From positions 35,573,703 through 35,637,702 of the forward strand of contig CP154954.1 in NCBI GenBank assembly GCA_039621445.1: a DNA stretch of 64,000 nucleotides, read 5' to 3'. Numbering within the stretch: the first letter of the stretch is position 1; each line of letters opens with the position of its first letter. Below the pieces are notes generated by a model. It had not been told where the DNA came from. It did not search any database and saw nothing but the letters and a program-made list of their open reading frames with translations. A program made the translations under genes and the position numbers. Positions 1 through 8,030 of the stretch are shown in pieces. The DNA comes from Euglena gracilis (Eukaryota; Euglenida; Euglenophyceae; Euglenales).

Positions 1-1266
1 TGGCGTGGGGTTGTGGATTTCCGGGCATTAAACGAGGCCACAGTGACGGATGCTTACCCCCTCCCCAGGATTGAAGACATCCTGGTGAACCAGGGACGGA
101 GGTACCTGTTCTCCGTCCTTGATCTCAAGGATGCCTTCCATCAGGTGCCCCTGCACGAAGACTCACGCCCATACACCTGCTGCAGCACCCCCCGAGGGTC
201 CAAGCAGTGGTGTGTGGTCGTGATGGGCCTGAAAAATGGAGTGGCCATTTTTCAGCGGGTGATCGACTACTCGCTGAGGGAAGTGGCTGATGTCGCCAAC
301 CCATACGTTGACGACATCATCGTGGGGACAGAGTGGTGTGGCACGGAGGAAGCTACCATGGAGGCACACGACCAGGACATCAGGCGAGTGTTAGGGGCAC
401 TGCGGGAACACCGCCTGGTCGTGGACAAAAACAAGTGCCGCTTCTTCGTAAGAGAAGTGGAGTTCTGTGGCCACATCCTGGGGGGAGGAAAACGGAGGCC
501 AGCCCCGGGCAAACTCATGGCGCTGGAGAAGTGGGAGGAGCCCCGCACGATCACAGCCCTCAGGGGCTTTCTGGGCTTCACCAACTACTACTCCAGCTAC
601 GTGAAGGAGTATGCCCGGTATGCAGCCCCCCTGATGGAACTCCTCAAGGTGGGACGTGTGGAAGGGAAAAAAGGCAGCAAAAAACCTGTGAAATTCGGCC
701 AAGTGGAACGGGAGGCCTTCACCGCCCTGAAGCAGGAGCTCCTCCGGGGATTGGAGCTCCACACCATCAACCCGGACCAGCCATTCATTCTCCGGGTTGA
801 TGCGAGCGACAAGGCGGTGGGGGCAGCCCTTGAACAGTTTTTGGAGCCAACGGAGGGGATGCCCACAGCCGTGGAGGCCACCACACGGAAAACCGTGCCT
901 GTGGCCTTCTGCTCCAGGAAGCTCACGGCTGGGCAGGTGAAGAGCTGGTCTCCGCGAGAGAAGGAGAACGCCATCATCCTGGCCCTCCAAAAATGGGCCT
1001 CCTACATCGGCCTGCAGCCGGTGTTGGTCCTCACGGACCACAAGTCCCTGGAGGCCTGGGCCAAGGAAACCCTGGACACGCCCAGCGGACCTGCGGGAAG
1101 GCGGGGACGCTGGCATGAAATGTTCTCCCGGTTTGACCTTCACGTGGTCTACATCCGGTGAAAGGAAAACGTGGTGGCGGATGCCCTCAGCAGATGGGCA
1201 TATCCTGCCTCCAAGGCATTTGCCGACATCAGCCTCCACGGGAGCGAGGAGGATGATGAGGCATGA
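1..1266 (+). pseudogene. E1 reverse transcriptase and RNase H (partial, one in-frame stop)
   Basis: The frame starting at base 1 reads a Ty3/Gypsy RT. The finger motif DFRALNEA is at codons 6-13, the first catalytic Asp in VLDLKDAFHQV is codon 41 (bases 121-123), and the YVDD box is codons 102-105. The thumb and connection follow (GFLGFTNYYSSYV). RNase H begins near RVDASD (Asp at base 799), continues through EKENAI and has TDHKSL (Asp at 1036). A TGA at 1159-1161 falls just before the last RNase H block; downstream codons still read KENVVADALSRW up to TGA 1264-1266. E2 has Pro-Gly here instead of Arg-stop, so two base changes made the stop. RT active-site residues are intact in this copy. 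Confidence 0.92.
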
Positions 1267-1716
1267 TGAAGAAGAAAGAAGGGGGGGGGAGGGAGCGAGA
1301 ATGCGGGACACCGCACGGGGGGGAGGAACTCACGTGGCGGTGGAAAACACGCAGAGAGGAGACACAGCAGCACAGCACAAACCTGGCCCCAGCCCCACAG
1401 AGGGGGAGGGGGCTGAGGATTCAGTGCCAGGGGGCCCTGGCCCTGACCCCACAGGGGGGGAGGGGCCTGTGGACGCCCCCTCGGGAGATTCGGGTCCCAT
1501 CCTCATGGGAGGGGAGGGACCTGGGGTACCTGGGTTGGACACGCGGGAGACACGAGGTTCCCCACGTGCCCATCTTTTCGTGGATGAATTCGGGAATGAA
1601 CAGCCGGCAGGAGGGGGGGGGCGTGAGGAAGACAAAGCGGGGCGAAGAGTTGTGAGGGAGGACCTGCAGGCGAACCCCCCCATCAACGATCCCAACGGGG
1701 GGGATCTCGGGGAACC
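1267..1716 (+). other. E1 acidic Gly/Pro-rich linker between RNase H and integrase
   Basis: This stretch encodes a low-complexity linker rich in Gly, Pro and Glu, with degenerate repeats of a (T/M)GGEGP word. In E1 it is open in the third possible phase relative to RT (1,115-1,798). In E2 the same linker (30,792-31,121) stays in the RT frame after a stop. No catalytic motif is seen. It is probably a tether between domains of the polyprotein. Confidence 0.6.
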
Positions 1717-2887
1717 GTGGGGGAACCAATTTCACTTTCTCCAGACACGGGGGTGCACACCCAGGAGGAGGTGGAGGAGGATCCCTCCATCCCAGTGATG
1801 GACAGGGATTGGTCACGGGCATATGAAAATTGCCCTGTGTGGGGGCCTGTTTATGCAAGTGTGCAGGCCCCTGCAGGAGAGTGGCCTGAGGGAGTCCGTC
1901 TGTACGAGGACAAAATGTACACGGACGGGCTCCTCTGTGTGCCCACCAGCCTGATGGGGCTCGTGGTCCGGGCCCACCACGGGGACGCGGGCCACCCAGG
2001 AGCCTCCAGGCTCTGGCACCAGATGGGGCGGTGGTACAAGGGGGGCAGAGAAAATCACCCAAGGCATCCAGCGGCAATGTGAAATCTGCCAAGCCTGTGA
2101 CCCCTCTCGAGCACCTTTCAAGTGTGCTCTCGAAGCCACCCCTGTGCCACCGTTCCTCATGGACAGTGTGGCAGTGGACCTGTTCGCCATGCCTGAGGTG
2201 ACCCACGAGGGCCAGGTGTATGATTACCTGGCCCTGTGCGTGGACCGTGAGAGTGGGTGGACAGTGGCCACCCCCCACAAGTACAAGGGCCTGACAGCTG
2301 AGGTGGTGGCCAAGGCCATGTTCCGCCACTGGGACATGTTCGGGGTGCCCTCTGTGGTGACCTCGGACCGTGGCCCCCACTTTGCTTCGGCTTGGTGGCA
2401 AACAATGTGCGCCGCCATGGGGGTGAGGCGTGCCTACGGGCAGGCCTACCACCACCAGGCCAACGGTCGGGCAGAGGTGGCAGGCCAACGGGTGATGAAC
2501 ACCCTGTCCAAGCTCATCGCTGACCTGTCGGAGAAGGAGGCCTCATGGGTGGTGCTGTTACACAAGGCCCTCCGGCACCTGCACGATGTGCCAGGGGAGT
2601 CCGGCTTGTCGCCCTACGAGGTGGTCTTCGGGCGGCACCGGCCACTCCAAGGCCTGCCCCACCAGCCCCCACGAGAGGCCGAGGGGGCAGCCAACTTCAT
2701 GGCACGGATGCGGGCTATGGACGAGAAGGTGGACGCCGCCACGCCAGGGTATATGGACCCTGGGGCTGAGGGCTGGCCCCTAGGTGAACCCACCGGAGCC
2801 AGACACAGCCGGGCACGGACAAGTGGCGACCTCCCACTTTTCTATTCCAATGACAAGGACGTCCCCCCTGGAGCTGGGACCGGATGA
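1717..2887 (+). pseudogene. E1 integrase, split by a 14-nt deletion
   Basis: Retroviral-type integrase. The N-terminal HHCC zinc domain starts in frame 1 (HHGDAGHPG, near 1,975). Around 2,037-2,043 this copy lacks 14 nt that E2 has between GGTAC and the G-run, so the CEIC half of the zinc finger and the catalytic core continue in frame 2 from about 2,043. The core keeps the first Asp in VAVDLF, the second in TSDRGPHF and the Glu in QANGRAEV, with 35 residues between second Asp and Glu as in E2. The GPY/F-like tail is lost: after MRAMDEKV the sequence differs from E2 and ends at 2,887. Integration function is therefore broken in this copy. Confidence 0.9.
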
Positions 2888-3209
2888 GTGGGTGGGACGA
2901 GTTCTCCACCGACCCCCTCCCACTGTGGGCAGCCGGAATGACAAGGCGTCCCCCCTGGAGCTGGGACCGGATGAGTGGGTGGTGGACGAGATTGTGGGCA
3001 GCCGGAACCACCCGGAAACGGGAGTCCCGGAATTTCAGGTGAGGTGGAAAAATTGGGATCCGACGGATCTCCAATGGCTGCCATGGTCAGATTTCTTCCC
3101 TTCGTACAAAGAGGATGTGGTTGATTATTGTGCAGCCAAGGGGATTCCGTTGGAGGTGGTGGGACTTCTCCGCCCCGGGAAGAGGGGGGGGCGGGGACGG
3201 GGTCAATAA
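2784..3209 (+). CDS. E1 chromodomain, C-terminal end of pol (intact)
   Basis: This frame ends pol with a chromodomain (about 2,967-3,135): DEWVVDEIVGSR, then FQVRWKNWDPTDLQW and an acidic, aromatic C-terminal helix region. Three aromatic residues sit where HP1-type chromodomains form the methyl-lysine cage (W65, W88, W91, counted from the first codon at 2,784). In chromoviruses this module reads histone marks and steers integration to heterochromatin. It is followed by a basic Gly/Arg tail and a TAA (3,207-3,209). The true start lies in integrase; the frame opens after the integrase break, so this copy would need a frame change to make it. Confidence 0.85.
   Translation: MNPPEPDTAGHGQVATSHFSIPMTRTSPLELGPDEWVGRVLHRPPPTVGSRNDKASPLELGPDEWVVDEIVGSRNHPETGVPEFQVRWKNWDPTDLQWLPWSDFFPSYKEDVVDYCAAKGIPLEVVGLLRPGKRGGRGRGQ
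2848..2983 (+). repeat. Tandem partial duplication before the E1 chromodomain
   Basis: A ~46-bp block beginning AATGACAAGG and ending GATGAGTGGGTGG occurs at about 2,848-2,895 and again at about 2,937-2,983, with one internal indel. The first copy interrupts the sequence leading into the chromodomain. E2 has only one corresponding GATGAGTGGG word. Confidence 0.75.
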
Positions 3210-3303
3210 GGGTGGGGGGTAGGAGGTGGAGGCGAGGTGACGGCGGGTGCGGGGATTGTGGTGGTGACGGAGCACACGCACATCCTTCGATCTTGTGCGT
3301 AGG

Positions 3304-3828
3304 ATGCAGCGCTACGTGCCCCGTCGCCCCTACGTCCCTGGACCTCTGCCCGTCGTCCCTCCGCCGCCATCGGCCGCCGAGGCGGAGGCCGCCCTCCTCA
3401 CCCTCTTGCCCGCCCCCAAGCGCCCCCGCCTGGACACCCCCGCGGAACCTCCCCAGCCAGCCGACTCCCCCGGACCACCGTCCCCCACACGCCCGGAGGA
3501 CCTCCGCTCCCTGCTGGCCTACCTCGAGGGGCTGGCGGCGGAGGTGGAGCACCTCCGGAGCGTGGTGGGGCGGTTGGTGGGCGAGGGAGCACCGCAGCGG
3601 GTGGATGCGGGGGTGCAGGCGGAGGCGCCTGGCGAAGGGGACGACCAGGGGAGCGAGGAGGAGGCAAGCAAGTCGGGGTCGTTGGACCTCCTCGCCGCGG
3701 CTGCCACGGCCGGGGACCCCGAGGCCGAGGACGCCGAAGGGGACCAGGTCGGGGAGCCCGGCGGGGTGCTCCAACTGCTCCTCGCGGAGTTCGAGCCCTT
3801 GTGGCCCGGCTGCGATGAGGACCCCTAA
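3304..3828 (+). CDS. E1 accessory ORF: leucine-zipper protein with nuclear-localisation-like motif and acidic tail
   Basis: A 174-residue ORF follows pol, in the place where some retroelements carry env or a regulatory gene. ATG 3304 is the first Met; upstream codons are non-ATG. Seen in order: a Pro/Arg-rich N-terminus; PKRPRL at 38-43, like a basic nuclear localisation signal; an amphipathic helix at 66-92 with Leu at 70, 77, 84 and 91 and L/L/V/V at 67, 74, 81 and 88, an unbroken four-heptad leucine zipper; an acidic segment; and a C-terminus LLLAEFEPLWPGCDEDP resembling acidic activation domains. E2 has the same ORF at 32,932-33,456. I recognise no family. A role as nuclear dimeric regulator of the element is inference. 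Confidence 0.7.
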   Translation: MQRYVPRRPYVPGPLPVVPPPPSAAEAEAALLTLLPAPKRPRLDTPAEPPQPADSPGPPSPTRPEDLRSLLAYLEGLAAEVEHLRSVVGRLVGEGAPQRVDAGVQAEAPGEGDDQGSEEEASKSGSLDLLAAAATAGDPEAEDAEGDQVGEPGGVLQLLLAEFEPLWPGCDEDP

Positions 3829-4797
3829 GACCCCCCCCGTCGACGCAGACGTAGCCTGGGCCGGCTTACCTGTGGAGGCTAGCCCACCGGGGGGGGGGAA
3901 ATGGGGTTGGTGCGGAAAACCTTGGAGGGACCGAGCTTATTTCCTTTGTTTCTTGTTGTTGTTGTGTTTCGCAGGTTCAATCTCAATTTCAATTTCAGCG
4001 AAGTCAACCCCACAGTGCCCCTTGGCTACGGGCGAGGGGGCCAGGAGGGGCGACGGGACGCCCGGGTGGGGCGAGGATGCCACAGGAGCACACCGGGGGG
4101 GGTCCCAATGGTTAAGGGGGCCCACAGCCCTCCCAAGGCTGGCCTCGCCCACCACCCGCGGCCCACATAGCGCCCTGAGGGGCAAGCGGCCCACGAGAGG
4201 AGGCGCCCCACGCACCGCACGTGCACCACACCGCACGGTGCGGCGCCCGAGGGGCCCACAGGGGGTCCACAGGCGCCTGCGGGCCCGAGGGCCCACAGGG
4301 CCACGGAGGCCCAACGGGTGCCTCGAGCCGCCGGGTGTGCATTATTGTTTTTCCCTTTTTTTGAGCCCTTCAAGTGTTCGGTCGATCTCCATTTCATTTT
4401 CGTGTTGCGTTGTCATTAGGCGGTGGGGGTGCCCCGTGGCCAAGTTTGCTCCGGGAGGGGGCACCTGCCCATTTTGTACAATTTTTGATGGTTGGCCACA
4501 CCCCTCTTCGGCCCACCGTGCCGAGGGAGGGGGGGGCGCCTGCAAATTCTTCCCGATTTTGACGGTTGACTACCCCCCACATCGGCCCACCGCACCGAAG
4601 GAGGGGGGGGGGGCGCCTGCCAGTTTTTGACCGACCTTTTTTGCGGTTGTCCACACCCCTCCTCGGCCCACCATGCCGGGGGAGGGGGGGGGCGCCTGTC
4701 GCTTTTCCACCAATTTAAGAAAAATACACCCCGTCGGCCAATTTTTGAAGCTAACCACGCCGGGGGGGGGGGGCAAGCGCCAACCCCCCTCCACAGC
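3829..4797 (+). other. E1 3' region, non-coding GC-rich part with tandem repeats
   Basis: No convincing gene. It has G/C homopolymers, a pyrimidine-rich stretch near 3,945-3,975 and many GGGCCCA-type words. From about 4,450 to 4,780 there are four to five degenerate 75-85-bp units, each with a G-run, GGCGCCTG, an AT-rich centre with TTTTGA and CGGCCCACC. The same units are at about 34,077-34,410 in E2. The long open frames here are due to base composition. Confidence 0.7.
4450..4780 (+). repeat. Degenerate 75-85-bp tandem repeats in E1 3' region
   Basis: Units start at about 4,450, 4,521, 4,595, 4,676 and 4,760 (partial). Shared words are a run of 7-12 G, GCGCCTG, a T-rich centre and CGGCCCACC. 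G-run length differs between units and between E1 and E2. Confidence 0.65.
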
Positions 4798-5208
4798 GTG
4801 TGAGTGGCCTTGCTGCACAGCAACTTTTGGCATGCCAGCCTGTTGCATTACAACATTTGGCATTACAGATTGGTGAATTAAGGATTTCCAGCAGAGAAGT
4901 TCCTAATTCATTTTTCTGGTAGGGCAAATCCCATGACTTGTTTGCGTGGCGCTGTGGACTGGACTTGAAGGAGTGTTCTGCTGTATTTGTGCATTTGGCT
5001 TATGCTGCGCGCCAAGGGGAAGAAGAATTGGGAAATTCCCCCTGGGATTGGGTGTCCCAAGTGCCTGGCAAATTCAAAGGGGAGATTATGCAAAGTCTGC
5101 TGGGTGTGCAAGTTCTGTGTTCTGAAGGTTGAAGAATGCCAGTGTTGCGGAAGCTGCCATCTGCATGCCAGCAATTGCCATTGTGGGCATGGTGCCCGGA
5201 TCTTTCAC
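4798..5208 (+). repeat. 411-bp direct duplication inside E1, copy a
   Basis: This block starts GTGTGAGTGG and ends GATCTTTCAC. It recurs at 6,080-6,490, exactly 1,282 bp downstream, with only a few differences. It holds the first half of the cysteine-rich ORF. E2 has the same pair at 34,426-34,836 and 35,708-36,118 with the same spacing, so the duplication is older than the split of the two copies. Confidence 0.9.
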
Positions 5209-5469
5209 AAACAAGTCAGTCCAGCCTGTACAAACAAGTTCTCTGCCCAAGATGCTCAGAAAGTGCATGATCTGGGCAGTCATGCTGAAGATTGCAATGC
5301 CAGATTTGGTCATGGGAAGGTTTCGGACAGAAGTGTTGAAGACAATTTTGGACATGGAGATTCCAAATTCAGACATGCAATCGAGATGTGCGACAAGGGG
5401 GTGCAGACAGAAGGAAAAGCCAGAACAAGGGGAAGAAGAGAGAGGAGGAAGAAAGTGAAGGGGAAGTAA
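5002..5469 (+). CDS. Cysteine-rich, probable metal-binding ORF in the E1 3' region
   Basis: A 155-residue ORF from ATG 5002 to TAA 5467-5469. Its N-terminal third has regular Cys/His spacing: CPKC, then CKVCWVCKFC, then CQCCGSCHLHASNCHCGHG, over a dozen cysteines in about 45 residues. That pattern points to a zinc- or other metal-binding fold. The middle has repeated FGHG/GHG words and the C-terminus is strongly basic (RRERRKKVKGK). AATAAA lies at 5,563-5,568, about 95 bp after the stop. The protein at 34,630-35,097 in E2 is identical. I know no family match. It could be a captured host gene or an element gene; frames on the other strand are also open, so coding is not proven. Confidence 0.5.
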   Translation: MLRAKGKKNWEIPPGIGCPKCLANSKGRLCKVCWVCKFCVLKVEECQCCGSCHLHASNCHCGHGARIFHKQVSPACTNKFSAQDAQKVHDLGSHAEDCNARFGHGKVSDRSVEDNFGHGDSKFRHAIEMCDKGVQTEGKARTRGRRERRKKVKGK

Positions 5470-6079
5470 TGGCAAGCTGGACAGGTCAGATTCGAGGTAT
5501 TTGGCTGATGTTTGTGGCATGCCGCGTGCTGTGTCTGTGGCCAATTCTGGGGCAGTAAACCCAATAAATTACACATGTCTGTGGGAGATGGCCGCTGATG
5601 GCATGTGGCCATGCCGCGGTGGGTGTTTGCTGGGTGGAAATCTCATTAAATGGCTCGACGGTGGGTTGTGGTGAGCCGCGGTTGACCAAATTAACTAGAA
5701 TTTAAATGCCCCAGTTTGCCCATTTCACCCCCTGCTTGGGACCCCACCCACCTCTGGGCCATTTTGGGTGGAAGGGTAGGTTTCCAGCCATGATGGTCCA
5801 AGGGGCATCTTTGGGATGTCTTCCCCTGAAAAAGAAGAGGTCATCAGGGGAGGAGGTTCCAAGGAGGTGTGGGTGCCCTTCCTCTGCAGCCTGCCTGTGT
5901 GTTTGCTGTAGGAGTGTCCACCTGGGGGAGATTTGCCCCAAGACAGGTGCAACACTTCGAACCGTATTTAAAATTCCTATTTTTCATTTTACGGGTTTGA
6001 CTGCAACCAAGGCCACTTTTTAATTTTTTGACTCGCTTTGTTGGGAGTTGGACCCAGCAAAGCTCGCCCGGAGAGGGGA
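5470..6079 (+). other. E1 3' region between the duplicated blocks
   Basis: No gene seen. A poly(A)-signal-like AATAAA is at 5,563. Near 5,600-5,690 are short inverted GC words (CCGCGG twice). The rest is unremarkable and is copied in E2 at 35,098-35,707. Confidence 0.6.
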
Positions 6080-6490
6080 GTGTGAGTGGCCTTGCTGCAC
6101 AGCAACTTTTGGCATGCCAGCCTGTGGCATTACAACATTTGGCATTACAGATTGGTGAATTAAGGATTTCCAGCAGAGAAGTTCATAATTCATTTTTCTG
6201 GTAGGGCAAATCCCATGACTTGTTTGTGTGGCGCTGTGGACTGGACTTGAAGGAGTGTTCTGCTGTATTTGTGCATTTGGCTTATGCTGCGCGCCAAGGG
6301 GAAGAAGAATTGGGAAATTCCCCCTGGGATTGGGTGTCCCAAGTGCCTGGCAAATTCAAAGGGGAGATTATGCAAAGTCTGCTGGGTGTGCAAGTTCTGT
6401 GTTCTGAAGGTTGAAGAATGCCAGTGTTGCGGAAGCTGCCATCTGCATGCCAGCAATTGCCATTGTGGGCATGCTGCCCGGATCTTTCAC
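6080..6490 (+). pseudogene. Duplication copy b with truncated cysteine-rich ORF (E1)
   Basis: Second copy of the 411-bp block. The ORF restarts at ATG 6284 and keeps the whole Cys/His cluster (CPKC to CHCGH), but the homology stops at 6,490 after ARIFH. The frame then runs into Gly/Pro low complexity. The basic tail and the AATAAA of copy a are missing, so it reads as a truncated duplicate. Confidence 0.7.
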
Positions 6491-6938
6491 CCGGGGAGGG
6501 GGGGGGGGGGGGGGGCAGCGCCCCCGGCTCTCAAGAGGACGGGCCCCAGCCAAGGCGGCCCGGCTCACAACGCGGGGGAGGGGCAGCCCGGACCCCCTCC
6601 ACGGGGGGGTGGGCCGGCCCCCTCCTCCAAGGAACGGGCCCCACCCAAGGCGCCTCCCCGGCGCCCCCTCCAGCACGCACCCCTGCCAAGCCCCTGGGGG
6701 CCTTTGGCCCCGGGATACCGGGCAAGGCGGGGGGCCCCTGCTGGGTTGGTCAAATGTTCCCTTCCGAACATGCAGGAGTTTTCCACCTTTCGGGGGGGGG
6801 GGAGTCCGCCCCTACCCATGGGCCAAGAAGGCTCACGGGACCGGAAAATTTTCAGAGGCGGGAAAGCAAAAGGGAGGGGGGGGGCTGCACCTCGGACCTG
6901 CAAAGGAGTCGAATTTAAATTGCACGGCAATTTTTTTT
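6491..6938 (+). other. E1 3' region, G/C-homopolymer sequence before the polypurine tract
   Basis: Starts with a G-run of about 17 and contains further runs (6,790-6,801, 6,874-6,884). No gene seen. E2 has the same sequence at 36,119-36,617 with an added ~45-bp stretch near 36,413-36,465. Confidence 0.6.
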
Positions 6939-6948
6939 AGGAGGGGAG
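6939..6948 (+). promoter_or_regulatory. Polypurine tract of E1
   Basis: AGGAGGGGAG, preceded by a T-run, sits directly before the TG that opens the LTR. This is the usual site of plus-strand priming in LTR elements. E2 has the identical tract at 36,618-36,627. Confidence 0.85.
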
Positions 6949-7472
6949 TGTGCGCGGTCCGAGGGTGCCCGCCCCAAGGAGAGGTCCCAAGGGGGCCCAA
7001 AGGGGCCACGAAGGGCCGCAAGGGGGCTCCAAGGCCCCCAAGGGCCTTTTGAGGTCCCACTGGACCCCAAAGGGGCCCCACAGCCCATTTTGAGCAATCC
7101 AAGGGAAGGTAAAGGAGGGGGCAGTTTGAGGGGGCCAACAGGCAACCCCCAAGGGGATGCGCAAGCCCTGCAGGGCTTTGCGCAAGCATGCGCACCCCCT
7201 TGGTGGGCGCTTAGGATGGCACAATTCATTAAGAATTGCGCAAAGTATACCAAGTAGCCCCCCAGCTGTAGCCCCCCTCCAATTTTTGCACAGGGCCCTG
7301 TTTCACTGTTCACATACATTGGGCATTGGTTTTTCAAACCATTTCAAGGAAGTGTTCAATCAATTTTCCCATCAAGCATTTTTGCACCACGCACCCCCCC
7401 ACTTTTTCCCCAAGCGCCCCGTTCAACGTTTTTCTCCCCCCGCCACCATCACCCCACAACCAGCAACCCCAT
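6949..7472 (+). repeat. E1 3' LTR, shortened and degraded at its 3' end
   Basis: It begins TGTGCGCGGTCCG, as in both E2 LTRs, and follows them closely to about 7,278. From there it is shorter and patchy. It reaches an end-like CAACCCCAT directly before TGGTAGCAG near 7,473. Length about 524 bp, against 689 bp in E2. Confidence 0.8.
7158..7184 (+). promoter_or_regulatory. Near-perfect palindrome in LTR (TGCGCAA...TTGCGCA), E1
   Basis: TGCGCAA, GCCCTGCAGGGC and TTTGCGCA form a 27-bp palindrome with one extra T. It is present in all three LTRs (also 22,078 and 36,837). Another TGCGCA follows about 5 bp later, and a GCAATTC/GAATTGC inverted repeat lies ~50 bp further in the E2 LTRs. A dimeric factor site is possible. 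Confidence 0.5.
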
Positions 7473-8030
7473 TGGTAGCAGCAATTTTTTTGGGCTCTGT
7501 GTTAAATGTCCCCGATGGTTGCCAAATCTTCCAAGGGGGCATTCCATTCATGAAACCAACGGGCTGGAGGCCTCCTGGGTGGGGGTGCCATGGTAACCTG
7601 GCAAATGTCCCCCCGGCCCTGGCAACCCATTAAACCCCCGACAACCCCATGCAACCACCCCCCCCACCTCAACCGCAGAAACTCGGAGTAAGGCCCAATT
7701 TGGTCCATTTTACAGGGTAACCTGGGCTGACCTCTGTAAATGTGGCACAAATGTTCATTTTTGCAACCAATGTGTTTTTCTTAAACAACAATCAAACAAT
7801 CATGAAACAAGTCCAAGCATTGACCATTTTCAAAATTCAAACTCGAGTGGGCCCAATGTATTTTTAATTCTGCAGCTGCACCGACACTAACACCAACCCC
7901 TAACCTCATTTCTTCACCAACAACCTTCCCGACGGGCTGCATTTTTTACCATTAAACGTTCGAAACCAGGGGTCTGACTTGGGAGGCCTCCTGGAACACC
8001 CATTCGGTAGCAGGCCCATAAGGCCCAATT
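7473..8030 (+). other. Patchwork junction between E1 LTR and satellite array 1
   Basis: Short words of the LTR 3' end alternate with words of the satellite monomer. LTR words include CACTAACACCAACCCCTAAC and GACGGGCT; satellite words include GGAGGCCTCCTGGAACACCC and AAGGCCCAATTTGG. GGTAGCAG appears at 7,474 and 7,994. Clean monomers begin after about 8,030. No gene is present. Confidence 0.75.

Larger units (their letters stand above)
1..7472 (+). mobile_element. Ty3/Gypsy chromodomain LTR retrotransposon, copy E1 (5' part outside window)
   Basis: The window opens inside the reverse transcriptase of this copy. In order it holds RT, RNase H, integrase, chromodomain, a separate leucine-zipper ORF, a ~3-kb 3' region, a polypurine tract and a degraded 3' LTR. 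Position 1 matches 29,487 in E2. The offset between copies is 29,486 at RT, 29,628 past the chromodomain (E2 carries an extra insertion) and 29,679 at the LTR. The pol order RT-RH-IN-chromodomain places it among the chromoviruses (Ty3/Gypsy). Breaks seen: a stop before the last RNase H motif, a 14-nt deletion in integrase and a partial duplication before the chromodomain. Confidence 0.93.

Noticed and set aside
3128-4630. 500-codon plus-strand frame over the accessory ORF and 3' region
   Set aside because: Lies in another frame of the accessory ORF and continues into low-complexity GC-rich DNA; composition-driven.
3829-4797. The TG after the G-run at about 3,902 as the LTR start
   Set aside because: The E2 5' LTR does not contain this sequence; its TGTGCGCGG start matches 6,949 and 36,628 behind a polypurine tract.
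5086-5544. 152-codon minus-strand frame opposite the cysteine-rich ORF
   Set aside because: No motif; the plus-strand frame has regular CxxC spacing and an AATAAA on its own strand, so it is the better candidate.
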